From Dryocola clanedunensis subsp. sulfonylureivorans (GTDB taxonomy: Bacteria > Pseudomonadota > Gammaproteobacteria > Enterobacterales > Enterobacteriaceae): 64,000 nucleotides of DNA. The stretch covers positions 1-64,000 of the forward strand of contig NZ_JAERMU010000009.1 in assembly GCF_016756775.1 (NCBI RefSeq). The letters run 5' to 3'. Shown here piece after piece: positions 44,313 through 53,760 of this stretch (position 1 is its first letter; each line of letters begins with the position of its first letter). The position numbers were made by a program, and so were the translations under genes. Below the pieces are notes generated by a model, which saw only the letters and a program-made list of their open reading frames with translations, made no database searches and was not told where the DNA came from.

Positions 44313-44340
44313 GATACCGGTAACATGATATCGGTAACAT
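44313..44340 (-). promoter_or_regulatory. Tandem GntR-type operators
   Basis: GATACCGGTAACAT (44313-44326) and GATATCGGTAACAT (44327-44340) are direct repeats that fit the ATGTTACCNNTAACAT operator bound by GntR and IdnR in E. coli. They lie upstream of the GntP permease. Confidence 0.72.
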
Positions 44341-44484
44341 TGCGGCCACGGGAACCTGCCTTGTCATATTTGTTAACATTTTGAGAGCAGGGTCAAAGTA
44401 TGGAAATAAAACAGCCGAAATGCGATCCGGCGAATTGCTGTTCATAAATAAACCTGACTTGCATAGAAATTGCATTACGATCGA

Positions 44485-44607
44485 TCATCTCGTTTCGCGT
44501 GGCTGGCCTCTTCTGAAAACGATGTGTGTGACGATTTTAAGATGATGGTCATTCTGACGCAGGCGATCTACGGCGACGATGACCAGATCGTGCCGTTCGA
44601 TTTCTGA
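44485..44607 (+). pseudogene. 3' remnant of an alpha/beta hydrolase (haloperoxidase-like)
   Basis: About 40 codons with no start, encoding RFAWLASSENDVCDDFKMM, then IYGDDDQIVPFDF and a stop. The GDDDQIVPFD motif is the acid-containing segment of non-haem chloroperoxidase-type hydrolases. It is a leftover of a deletion or rearrangement. Confidence 0.55.
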
Positions 44608-45024
44608 AATAGTTAACTAAAACGTAAGTGTTTAAAAGAATAAATAAAGCGCGAAATGATTGTGCATTTTTCCTGATACGCACAATTGACCTTTCGATAC
44701 GAAATGTACAAGGCAGGTAGGAGAACGTCATGCCAAATAATAGAAATATAGAATAGAATGTTTTTTAATATTGATGTTGTGAATGCAATGATATTTATTA
44801 CATCTTAGCTTATTGTTTTGTTTGACTAAAAAACGCGTATCTCATCATACGGCATGAGCGTTTGTTTATTTGTTCTTCAAATGATATCCAGGCTGATTCT
44901 TAATAACGTTTAATCCTCGAGAATTATAAGGCAATGTGTGCTTACATTTCATTATACTGCTTTTTATAATAGAGGTCTTTCAGTAAAACACCGTCGACTC
45001 TTGTTAATATGGATATTATCAGCT
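44608..45024. other. AT-rich spacer before second autotransporter
   Basis: No gene is supported. The DNA is AT-rich with several promoter-like hexamers, the kind of region that attracts H-NS, upstream of the surface-protein gene. Confidence 0.4.
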
Positions 45025-47649
45025 ATGGAAAAAACCTGTAAGCGCAGCAAAACTTTGCTTGCGAAATGCATCGCTTTGGCGTGTCCTGCACTGGTAGTGG
45101 GGGCAGCCCTCAATACATCTACCGCTTGTGCAACGCAGACTATCAGCGCTAACGATAGTTCAGTTACTATTACTCAAGGTATTAGCGAAACCACCGCTTC
45201 CGCCGTTGTGGTCAGTGGTACTAACAATACAGTCATGTTTTCACCGGGACAACCTGATACCGATGTACTGGTTGGCAAGTCAGGAGTTATCCTCTCAGGT
45301 AACAATAATACTTTTACAAGCAACGGGAGTATAACAGGAACTGGCACCGCTGTTTTTGGTAATGACGCTGGCGTTCTGTTAAACGGAAGCGGCAGTACCT
45401 TTACGAATAATGGCGTACTTAAAGGGGCATCAGATGTTATCTATGCACGCCAATACGCCACGATTAATAATAACGGAAGTATTATTACTACCGGAGTTAG
45501 CGGGACAGGAATTTATCTTAACGCCGGTGGCGCTTATACGGGCGGTGCTGGCAGTGAGATCATTGGTCAGCGAGTCGCAATTACGATGACTGGTACTGGC
45601 GTGGCAGATAACAACCTCATTGATAATGCGGGGACGATCAAATCAACACAGAATGAAGCGATCAGAATTAATGACAGCGGCAAACTGATTAACCGTGAAG
45701 GAGGAGTCATCAGCTCTGTTTCCAGTAACGCTGTGACCGTCAACGGTGCATCGCAACTCTCACTTGAAAACTACGGCACGCTGGAATCAGGCACGAGTAC
45801 CGCAATCCGCTTTAGTGGCACCGGCAACAACACATTGACTCTCGGCACTGGTTCTAATCTTATCGGTAATGTTGTTAGCGCCACCTCTGACACCAACACC
45901 CTGATACTGACTGGTACGGGTACTGAAGACGCCAGCTTTAATGGTTCGGTGCCGACTAACGGCATGAAGTCTCTGACCATGCGTGGCAGCGACTGGACCC
46001 TGAGTGGGGCGGTTAATCTGACCGGTAGTGACGAAAATACGCTGGTCGTGGAGCAGGGTAACCTGAACATCGCTGGTGTTACTGCTTCTCGTGGTAATGC
46101 TCAGGTCTCCTCGGGATCAAGTCTGAATGTTGCCGCAGGGGGAGAGCTTCATGCTCCGCAGGTCAATATTGACGCTGGGGCAGCATCCCTTAACGCCGGC
46201 ACCATAAACGGCAATGTGATCAACAATGGTACCCTGGGCGCATGGAATACCGTCAACGCTGGCGCGGCCTCTGATGGCATTATCAATGGCAGCCTGACCA
46301 ACAACGGTACGCTGAACCTTGCCGGTAGTGAAGTGGGTAACACCATCACCATCAATGGCAATTATACGGGTAACGATGGCAAAGTTGTGCTGAGCGGTGC
46401 CCTGGCAGATGACACCTCAAAAGTTGATCATATTGCCATTGTCGGCGATAGCCTTGGCACTTCCGGTTTGACGGTCAAAAACGTCGGTGGAATGGGGGCA
46501 CAGACCCTGCAGGGTATTGAGCTGGTTTCTGTTACCGGGGCTTCTACAGGGACCTTTGCCCTGGACAACCGCGTTGTCGCGGGGGCCTATGAGTACAATC
46601 TTTTCCAGAACAGCAACGATGGCTCATGGTATCTGAGTTCGTCGGAGATACCGGTTCCACCGCCTGAGCCCACACCCGGTCCAACGCCAGACCCGGCCCC
46701 TAAACCAAGTCTGATGCGTCCTGAAGTCGGCGCGTATCTGGGTAACCAGCAGGCCGCTCAGCAGATGTTTATCAGCTCCATGTATGACCGCTATATTCCG
46801 ACGGCCAATGCACAGGGCGGCACCATCGGCGGCATCGATTCTCTGGGCTGGGCGCGTATCTCCGCCGACACCAGCGAAAGCCATGCCGCAGGCGGCCAGA
46901 TCAAAATGGATACCGACACCGCCATGGCGCAATTTGGCGGCGATCTCTACTCCCGAGACGGCGTTCATGCCGGTCTGATGGCTGGTATTGGTAACAGTAA
47001 AACAGACTCGAAAGCGAAACATAACGGCCACAGCGCAAGCGGCAGCGTTTCAGGTTATAGCGCCGGTGCCTATGGAACCTGGTTTGAAAATGAAGCGCAG
47101 CAGCTGGGGACGTATGTTGACGTCTGGGGCCAGTACAACTGGTACAGCAACAAAGTCTATGGCGATCGCATGAGCACCGAAAAGTACAGCAGCCAGGCGT
47201 TCCAGAGCTCGCTGGAAACAGGTTACACCCTGGCTTTCGGTCGCAACGAAACGCGTGAGTGGGCAGTCACGCCACAGGCGCAGGCAATCTATACCCATTA
47301 CGATCAGAACAATCACACTGAAACGAACGGCGCTCGCATCACCGGTGGTACAGATGACAACGTCACTACCCGTCTGGGCGTGCGTCTGGCTAACCGCAGC
47401 TTTACCGAGCCTACCGGCCTGCAGGTTTATACCGAGGCCAACTGGATTAACGGTAAGAATGCTGACTCGCTGAACTTCAACGAAACGTCGGTCAGCAACG
47501 ACGTGCCGAACAACCGCTATGAGGCGGTGTTGGGTGTGGCAGGTAAGCTGAGCAACACTGTTCATGTCTACGGCCAGGGTAGCGGCGAGTGGGGTGAGAA
47601 CAGCTATAGTGACTACGCAGGTCAGGTTGGCGTTCGCGTCAGCTTCTAA
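45025..47649 (+). CDS. AIDA-type autotransporter adhesin
   Basis: A protein of 874 residues from the ATG at 45025. An extended signal peptide ends about TACA, a passenger of about 500 residues of beta-helix repeats (INDSGKLINREGGVISS style) follows, then a Pro linker (PVPPPEPTPGPTPDPAP, near 545-560) and a beta-barrel ending in Phe (VGVRVSF). It should be secreted to the surface. Start is uncertain because no strong ribosome site is present; an upstream in-frame ATG (44938) lengthens the leader. Confidence 0.83.
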   Translation: MEKTCKRSKTLLAKCIALACPALVVGAALNTSTACATQTISANDSSVTITQGISETTASAVVVSGTNNTVMFSPGQPDTDVLVGKSGVILSGNNNTFTSNGSITGTGTAVFGNDAGVLLNGSGSTFTNNGVLKGASDVIYARQYATINNNGSIITTGVSGTGIYLNAGGAYTGGAGSEIIGQRVAITMTGTGVADNNLIDNAGTIKSTQNEAIRINDSGKLINREGGVISSVSSNAVTVNGASQLSLENYGTLESGTSTAIRFSGTGNNTLTLGTGSNLIGNVVSATSDTNTLILTGTGTEDASFNGSVPTNGMKSLTMRGSDWTLSGAVNLTGSDENTLVVEQGNLNIAGVTASRGNAQVSSGSSLNVAAGGELHAPQVNIDAGAASLNAGTINGNVINNGTLGAWNTVNAGAASDGIINGSLTNNGTLNLAGSEVGNTITINGNYTGNDGKVVLSGALADDTSKVDHIAIVGDSLGTSGLTVKNVGGMGAQTLQGIELVSVTGASTGTFALDNRVVAGAYEYNLFQNSNDGSWYLSSSEIPVPPPEPTPGPTPDPAPKPSLMRPEVGAYLGNQQAAQQMFISSMYDRYIPTANAQGGTIGGIDSLGWARISADTSESHAAGGQIKMDTDTAMAQFGGDLYSRDGVHAGLMAGIGNSKTDSKAKHNGHSASGSVSGYSAGAYGTWFENEAQQLGTYVDVWGQYNWYSNKVYGDRMSTEKYSSQAFQSSLETGYTLAFGRNETREWAVTPQAQAIYTHYDQNNHTETNGARITGGTDDNVTTRLGVRLANRSFTEPTGLQVYTEANWINGKNADSLNFNETSVSNDVPNNRYEAVLGVAGKLSNTVHVYGQGSGEWGENSYSDYAGQVGVRVSF

Positions 47650-47694
47650 TCAATAAGTCTTTCTCCTCTGAGTAACGCGCAGGGGTCTCCATCA

Positions 47695-47730
47695 GGCAGA
47701 CAGTGGCAATCGCCACTGTCTGCCTTTTTT
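47695..47730 (+). terminator. Strong terminator after second autotransporter
   Basis: A 13-bp perfect stem (47695-47707/47712-47724) with loop AATC and six T. Confidence 0.95.
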
Positions 47731-47921
47731 ATTTGCTTTCCCACCACATAGCCTCTCGCCAACAAAAGAACAATAAAAAAGCCATATACGTGCAGTAGCT
47801 CAGATTTTGCACAAAGAGTAGTCAGCTAAGTTGTCGCTGGCACCGGTTGTTAACTAACGTTTTTGATGGTGCGGTTTGTTTAGGTGCTCCCTCCGGTTAG
47901 CTCTCAACAGAAGAGGAAATA

Positions 47922-49187
47922 ATGAAAAAGCTGACGTTAAGTCTGATTACCTTAGCGCTGGCGGGCGTCTCCAACGCCGCGCTGGCCGATACCCTGCGTA
48001 TGGAATGTCCGATTTCCCCCGGCGGTAAGGAATACTGCAGCTACGTCAAAGAGCGTTTTGAAAAACAGACCAACAGCAAGCTGGAGTTCATCGAGTTCCC
48101 GGCGGCCTCTGATGAAAAGCTTGCGCTCCTGCAGCAGCTGTTTGCCGCCAAAGATGAGAAAGCGGTGGACCTGTTCCAGTCTGACACCATCTGGGTGGGC
48201 CTGCTCGATAAGCAAACGCTCGACCTGACCGATGCCGTGGGCGACATGAAAGGCGATTTCTTCCCCGGCCCGTGGGCTAACGACACGGTAAATGGCAAGG
48301 TAAAAGCGGTGCCGGCCTATCTGGACACCGGCGTGCTCTATTACCGCAAAGACCTGCTGGAGAAATACAAAGAGCAGCCGCCGAAAACCTGGGAAGAGCT
48401 GACGCGCATCGCCACCAAAATTCAGGCTGAAGAGCGCAAGGCCGGGCATAAAAATTTCTGGGGGATGATCTTCCAGGGGAAATCGTACGAAGGGCTTACC
48501 TGTAACGCGCTGGAGTGGATTGACTCCTGGGGCGGCGGCACCTTTATCGACGAAAAAGGGAACGTGACCGTAAACAATCCTAAGGCCGCGGCTGCGCTGG
48601 ATACGGTTGCGGGCTGGATCGGTAAAATCACGCCGAAGGGCGCGCTGGGCTACAAGGAAGAGGAGTCCCGGGCCGTGTTCCAGAACGGCGACGCGCTGTT
48701 TATGCGCAACTGGCCTTACGCTTATCTGCTCTCGCAGGGGGAGGATAGCCCGCTTAAGGGTAAGGTTGGCGTAGCGCCTCTTCCTGCCGGGCCGGACGGC
48801 AAATCTGCCAACGCGCTGGGCGGCTGGCAGTGGTCGGTTAACGCCAATACCAAAAACAAAGACGCGGCGATTGCGCTGCTGAAGATCCTCACCGACGCGG
48901 ACTCGCAGAAGATGCAGCTGAAATATCTGGGCTTTGCGCCAACGCGTTCTGCCCTGTATGAAGATAAAGCCGTACTGGAAACGGCCCCGCATTTAACGAT
49001 GTTTAAAGAGATCTTCGCCAACGCGGTTCCGCGCCCGGCTACGGTAACCAAAAGCCAGTATCCGCGCGTCTCCAACGCCATCTACAACGTGACCTTTAAA
49101 GTGCTCAACGGCGGCAGCGACGGCAAAACGGCCGTCGCCGATCTGCAAAAGCGTCTTGAGCGCGTGAAAGGTAAGGACTGGCGTTAA
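47922..49187 (+). CDS. Sugar ABC transporter, substrate-binding protein
   Basis: A protein of 421 residues with a signal peptide (cleavage about ALA-D, near residue 23) and an extracellular solute-binding family 1 fold. It delivers a di- or oligosaccharide to the permease pair that follows. AGAGGAAATA precedes the ATG. It heads a six-gene operon with permeases, ATPase and two glucosidases, as in palE-like clusters. Confidence 0.87.
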   Translation: MKKLTLSLITLALAGVSNAALADTLRMECPISPGGKEYCSYVKERFEKQTNSKLEFIEFPAASDEKLALLQQLFAAKDEKAVDLFQSDTIWVGLLDKQTLDLTDAVGDMKGDFFPGPWANDTVNGKVKAVPAYLDTGVLYYRKDLLEKYKEQPPKTWEELTRIATKIQAEERKAGHKNFWGMIFQGKSYEGLTCNALEWIDSWGGGTFIDEKGNVTVNNPKAAAALDTVAGWIGKITPKGALGYKEEESRAVFQNGDALFMRNWPYAYLLSQGEDSPLKGKVGVAPLPAGPDGKSANALGGWQWSVNANTKNKDAAIALLKILTDADSQKMQLKYLGFAPTRSALYEDKAVLETAPHLTMFKEIFANAVPRPATVTKSQYPRVSNAIYNVTFKVLNGGSDGKTAVADLQKRLERVKGKDWR

Positions 49188-50105
49188 TTGGCGCACCCTG
49201 GCTACCAACAGCGGCGCCGCCGTATCGCATGGATACTGGTGGCGCCCGCGCTTTTACTCCTTGCACTGGCGGCGGGCTGGCCGCTGGTGCGCACCTTCTT
49301 TTTCAGCTTCACCAACGCGACGCTCGACAACCCTGCCGGGTACGAGATGGTGGGGCTGGCAAACTTTTACGCCACCCACGACGGGGAAAGCACGGGGGTA
49401 CTGGTTGACCCGCTCTGGTGGCAGGCCGTGGGCAACACGCTATGGTTCACGGTGGTGTCGGTCGGGCTGGAGCTGCTGCTCGGCATGCTGCTGGCGCTGC
49501 TGATGAACCAGAAGTTTCGCGGTCAGGGGCTGGTGCGCACCGCCATTCTGGTGCCGTGGGCCATCCCGACCATCGTCAGCGCCAAAATGTGGGGCTGGAT
49601 GTTCCATGACCAGTACGGGGTGGTGAACGATCTGCTGGATAAGATTTTCGGTTATCAGGCGCACCTGGCGTGGATCGCCGAGCCGTCGCTGTCGATGTGG
49701 GCGGTAGTGATCGCCGACGTCTGGAAAACCACGCCGTTTATGGCGCTGATGCTGCTGGCGGCACTGCAGCTCATTCCCAAAGATCTCTACGAAGCTGCAA
49801 GGGTGGATGGCGCCAGTCCGTGGCAGCGCTTTAAGCGCATTACGCTGCCGCTGATTATGCCCGCGATGATCGTCGCGCTTATCTTCCGGGTGATGGACGC
49901 GATGCGCATCTTCGATCTGATCTTCGTGCTGACCTCCAACAGCGAAGCCACGATGTCCGTATCCGGCTATGCACGGGAGCAGATCATCTCCTACCAGGAT
50001 ATGGGCGTCGGTTCGGCGGCCTCGGTGCTGGTGTTTATGATGGTGGCGGGCATTGCCGCCTGCTTTATCCGCGTCTCACGTTTAAACGAAAAGGAGAAGC
50101 GGTGA
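49188..50105 (+). CDS. Sugar ABC transporter permease 1 (MalF-like)
   Basis: A protein of 305 residues with six membrane segments and the EAA loop EAARVDGASPWQRFKRITLP that contacts the ATPase. The apparent start is TTG immediately after the preceding stop, with AAGG upstream; a shorter start is possible. It overlaps permease 2. Confidence 0.88.
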   Translation: MAHPGYQQRRRRIAWILVAPALLLLALAAGWPLVRTFFFSFTNATLDNPAGYEMVGLANFYATHDGESTGVLVDPLWWQAVGNTLWFTVVSVGLELLLGMLLALLMNQKFRGQGLVRTAILVPWAIPTIVSAKMWGWMFHDQYGVVNDLLDKIFGYQAHLAWIAEPSLSMWAVVIADVWKTTPFMALMLLAALQLIPKDLYEAARVDGASPWQRFKRITLPLIMPAMIVALIFRVMDAMRIFDLIFVLTSNSEATMSVSGYAREQIISYQDMGVGSAASVLVFMMVAGIAACFIRVSRLNEKEKR

Positions 50106-50950
50106 TGAAAATATCCCGTCGGCAGCGCAGGCTCGGCCATAAGCTGGTTATCTTTTTGGGGGCCACACTCGCCGTGCTGTTCTGCGTGTTCCCGTTTTAT
50201 TACGCCATTCTTACTTCGCTGCGAACCGGGCAGGAGCTGTTTTTACCTTCGTATTTACCCAGCGGCTACCACTGGCACAACTATGTGGTGGCGCTGGTGG
50301 ATAACGGCATCGCCCGCAGCCTGCTGAACTCGGTGCTGGTGGCGACGATAACCGTGGGGATTTGCCTGCTGGTGTCCGTCACCGCTTCTTTTGCCCTGGC
50401 GCGCGTGCGGTTTCGCGGGCGTAAGTTCCTGCTGTTCACCATTCTCTGCGTCTCGATGTTCCCACAGGTGGCGGTCCTTAGCGGCATGTTTGAACTGGTG
50501 CGCTTTCTGGGGCTGTATGACTCCCTCGGCGCGCTGATCCTCTCCTACACCACTTTTTCAATGCCGTTTACCGTCTGGGTGCTGACCACCTTTATGAAGT
50601 CGATCCCGGTGGAGCTGGAGGAGGCGGCGATCGTCGACGGGGCGAATACCTGGACGATCATCCGCCGCGTATTTGCGCCGATTCTGGCACCCGCGCTGGT
50701 GACCACCGGGCTGCTGGCGTTTATCGGCGCGTGGAACGAATTCATGTTTGCGCTGACGTTCATTATTTCTGGCGACAGGCGCACGGTGCCGGTGGCGATC
50801 AGCATGTTCAGCGGGGCGTCCACCTTTGAGCTGCCGTGGGGCAGCATAATGGCGGCCTCGGTGGTGGTGACGCTGCCGATTATCGTGCTGGTCCTGATCT
50901 TCCAGAAACGCATTGTCAGCGGGCTGACCAGCGGGGCAATTAAGGGATAA
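50102..50950 (+). CDS. Sugar ABC transporter permease 2 (MalG-like)
   Basis: A protein of 282 residues with six membrane segments and the EAA loop EEAAIVDGANTWTIIRRVFAP. A GGAG site precedes GTG 50102 / ATG 50105; either is possible. It forms the channel with permease 1. Confidence 0.88.
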   Translation: MMKISRRQRRLGHKLVIFLGATLAVLFCVFPFYYAILTSLRTGQELFLPSYLPSGYHWHNYVVALVDNGIARSLLNSVLVATITVGICLLVSVTASFALARVRFRGRKFLLFTILCVSMFPQVAVLSGMFELVRFLGLYDSLGALILSYTTFSMPFTVWVLTTFMKSIPVELEEAAIVDGANTWTIIRRVFAPILAPALVTTGLLAFIGAWNEFMFALTFIISGDRRTVPVAISMFSGASTFELPWGSIMAASVVVTLPIIVLVLIFQKRIVSGLTSGAIKG

Positions 50951-50952
50951 CC

Positions 50953-52047
50953 ATGGCGCAACTTGTACTCGATAAAATCCAGAAACGATATGGCAGCGCA
51001 TCCGAGGTGATTAAGCCCCTCGACCTTGAGATTAACAGCGGCGAATTTGTGGTGGTGGTTGGCCCGTCCGGCTGCGGGAAATCCACCCTGCTGCGAATGG
51101 TGGCGGGGCTGGAAGAGATAAGCGGCGGTGAAATGCGTATCGACGGGGTTTGCGTGAACGACGACTCCCCGTCGGAGCGCGGCATAGGCATGGTATTCCA
51201 GTCCTACGCCCTTTATCCGCACATGACGGTCTACCAGAATATGGCCTTCGCGCTGGAGATGGCGAAGGTGCCGGTGAAGGAGATCGACGAGAAGGTGCGT
51301 GAGAGCGCAAGGATTTTGCAGCTGGAGAATCTGCTCGATCGCCGCCCGAAAGATCTCTCCGGCGGCCAGCGGCAGCGGGTGGCGATTGGCCGGGCAATCG
51401 TGCGCGAGCCGAGCCTGTTCCTGTTCGATGAACCTCTGTCTAACCTCGACGCCTCCCTGCGCGTGCAGATGCGCATGGAGATTGCCGCTCTGCACAAACG
51501 CATCAACGCGACTATCCTGTATGTGACCCACGATCAGGTGGAAGCGATGACGCTGGCCGACCGGATTGTGGTGCTCAACCAGGGCCAGATAGAGCAGGTA
51601 GGCACGCCGCTTGCGCTGTACGACCGCCCGGCAAACGTCTTTGTGGCGCAGTTTATCGGCTCGCCAAAAATGAACCTTATCCCCGGCGTGCTGACCCTGG
51701 GTAACGCCCAGCGCACCGACGTGCTGCTGGAAAACCGCCAGCAAATCACGCTGCCGATCAACGGCGCAGGCGTGCCGGAGGGGCAGGCGGTCAGGCTTGG
51801 CATCCGCCCGGAGCATATCCAGATAACGGAGCTGGCGCAGGCGGACATCGAAGGGGAAATTCTGTTCGTGGAGCAGATGGGCAACGAAACGCTGCTCTAC
51901 GTCAACAGCGGCTACGGTGACGAACCCCTGGTGATGCGCCAGACCACCAGGCTTGCCGTCCAGCCCGACCGGCGCATCGGCCTGCGGCTGCCGCCGGAGA
52001 GCTGCTATCTGTTTAACAGCGACGGGCGGGCGTTTGTGAGGATCTGA
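50953..52047 (+). CDS. Sugar ABC transporter ATPase (MsmX/UgpC/MalK-like)
   Basis: A protein of 364 residues. Walker A GPSGCGKST is at 37-45, Q83 in the Q-loop, signature LSGGQ at 135-139, Walker B LFLFDE at 155-160 and H193. The C-terminal OB-fold regulatory domain is present. It drives sugar import. It starts 2 nt after permease 2. Confidence 0.93.
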   Translation: MAQLVLDKIQKRYGSASEVIKPLDLEINSGEFVVVVGPSGCGKSTLLRMVAGLEEISGGEMRIDGVCVNDDSPSERGIGMVFQSYALYPHMTVYQNMAFALEMAKVPVKEIDEKVRESARILQLENLLDRRPKDLSGGQRQRVAIGRAIVREPSLFLFDEPLSNLDASLRVQMRMEIAALHKRINATILYVTHDQVEAMTLADRIVVLNQGQIEQVGTPLALYDRPANVFVAQFIGSPKMNLIPGVLTLGNAQRTDVLLENRQQITLPINGAGVPEGQAVRLGIRPEHIQITELAQADIEGEILFVEQMGNETLLYVNSGYGDEPLVMRQTTRLAVQPDRRIGLRLPPESCYLFNSDGRAFVRI

Positions 52048-52052
52048 ATGGT

Positions 52053-52098
52053 GGATGACGCTTCGCTGAAAGTAGGTCGGATAAGCGAAGCGTCATCC
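52053..52098. repeat. REP-like inverted repeat in the sugar operon
   Basis: A perfect 15-bp inverted repeat (GGATGACGCTTCGCT, 52053-52067, with 52084-52098) just after the ATPase stop. It is a REP-type stem that could stabilise upstream mRNA or set lower expression of the glucosidases. Confidence 0.8.
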
Positions 52099-52117
52099 GA
52101 CAAAAAAGGAGATCGCA

Positions 52118-53758
52118 GTGGAAAAAAAATGGTGGCACAACGCGGTGGTGTACCAGATCTATCCGCGCAGCTTTATGGACAGCAACGGAGACGGCATAGG
52201 GGATCTGGCCGGCATCATCAGCAAGCTCGACTACCTGCAGCAGCTTGGCATCAACCTGATCTGGCTTTCGCCGGTCTACCGCTCGCCGATGGACGACAAC
52301 GGCTACGACATCTCTGACTACGAAGACATTGCCGCCGAATTCGGCACCATGGCGGAGATGGAAAGTCTGATCCAGCAGGCGAAGCAGCGCGATATTCATA
52401 TCCTGATGGATCTCGTGGTGAACCACACTTCCGATGAACACCCCTGGTTCCTCGAGGCGCTTAAATCCCCGGATAATCCTTATCGTGACTTTTACATCTG
52501 GCGCAAACCGGCGGCGGACGGCGGGCCGCCGAACGATTTTCACTCCTACTTCGGCGGCAGCGGCTGGGCGCTGGACGAAGCCAGCGGCGAATATTACCTG
52601 CACCAGTTTTCTAAGCGGCAGCCGGATCTCAACTGGGACAATCCGCGCGTGCAGGAAGAGGTTCACGCGATGATGAACCGCTGGCTGGCTAAGGGTATCG
52701 GCGGGTTCCGCATGGACGTTATCGATCTGATCGGCAAAGAGGTCGATAAACAGATCATGGCCAACGGTAAAAACCTGCACGCGCTGATCCGCCAGATGAA
52801 CCGCGCCACCTTCGGCAAAGGCGATTACGTCACGGTAGGGGAAGCCTGGAGCGCCTCGCCGCAGGATGCACTGCTTTACAGCGCTGAAGAGCGCGAAGAG
52901 CTGTCGATGGTTTTCCAGTTCGACCACATCAAATCCTTCTGGGATGAGCGGGAAGGCAAGTGGCGCGGCAGGCCGTTTGAGCTGGGGCGCTTCAAGGCGG
53001 TTATCGATAAGTGGCAAACGGCCCTTGCCGATAAAGGCTGGAACTCGCTGTTCTGGAGCAATCACGATCTCCCCCGGGCGGTGTCGAAATTTGGCGACGA
53101 AGGGGAATACCGCGAAGCTTCCGCCAAAATGCTCGGCACCGCGCTGCACTGCCTGAAGGGCACGCCCTATATCTATCAGGGCGAAGAGATCGGCATGACC
53201 AACGTGCGTTTCGCCACCATCGAAGAATATCGCGACATAGAAAGCCTGAATCTTTACCAGGAGCGGCTGGCGGGGGGAATGAGCCATGAGGAAATGATGC
53301 GCGGCATTCACGCTAACGGACGTGACAATGCGCGCACTCCGATGCAGTGGGACAGCGGCCCGAACGCGGGGTTTACTACCGGTACGCCGTGGATCGCCGT
53401 GAATCCAGATTATCGCGAGATTAACGTAGCCGCCGCGCTTAGCGAGCCGGACTCCATTCTCTGGCATTACCAGAAGCTGGTGGCGCTGCGTAAGCAGCAT
53501 CCGGTTCTGGTCTACGGCGATTTCCAGCAGCTGTTTTCAGAGCATCGTCAGGTGTTTGCCTGGCTGCGAACACTGGAAGACGAGCGCCTGCTGGTCATCA
53601 ACAACTTCTCCGCCGATCGCCTGACGCTGGAAATCCCGGAGGCCATGCAGGCCTGGCACGGCGAATGTCTGATTAGCAACTATGCGCCGCGGGATCAGCT
53701 GGCGGTGAGTATTGAACTGCAACCTTATGAATCCTTTGCTTTACTACTCGGGAGGTAA
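52118..53758 (+). CDS. GH13 alpha-glucosidase, probably alpha-1,6-specific
   Basis: A protein of 546 residues of the GH13_31 type. Nucleophile Asp200 in GGFRMDVIDLI, acid/base Glu242 in GEAWS and Asp317 in NHDLPR are present. Val201 after the nucleophile is typical of oligo-1,6-glucosidases, so palatinose (isomaltulose) or isomaltose is a likely substrate. It is cytoplasmic, without a signal peptide. The start is GTG 52118 with AAGGAG upstream. It resembles palatinase PalQ in role; that equation is inferred. Confidence 0.88.
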   Translation: MEKKWWHNAVVYQIYPRSFMDSNGDGIGDLAGIISKLDYLQQLGINLIWLSPVYRSPMDDNGYDISDYEDIAAEFGTMAEMESLIQQAKQRDIHILMDLVVNHTSDEHPWFLEALKSPDNPYRDFYIWRKPAADGGPPNDFHSYFGGSGWALDEASGEYYLHQFSKRQPDLNWDNPRVQEEVHAMMNRWLAKGIGGFRMDVIDLIGKEVDKQIMANGKNLHALIRQMNRATFGKGDYVTVGEAWSASPQDALLYSAEEREELSMVFQFDHIKSFWDEREGKWRGRPFELGRFKAVIDKWQTALADKGWNSLFWSNHDLPRAVSKFGDEGEYREASAKMLGTALHCLKGTPYIYQGEEIGMTNVRFATIEEYRDIESLNLYQERLAGGMSHEEMMRGIHANGRDNARTPMQWDSGPNAGFTTGTPWIAVNPDYREINVAAALSEPDSILWHYQKLVALRKQHPVLVYGDFQQLFSEHRQVFAWLRTLEDERLLVINNFSADRLTLEIPEAMQAWHGECLISNYAPRDQLAVSIELQPYESFALLLGR

Positions 53759-53760
53759 CG

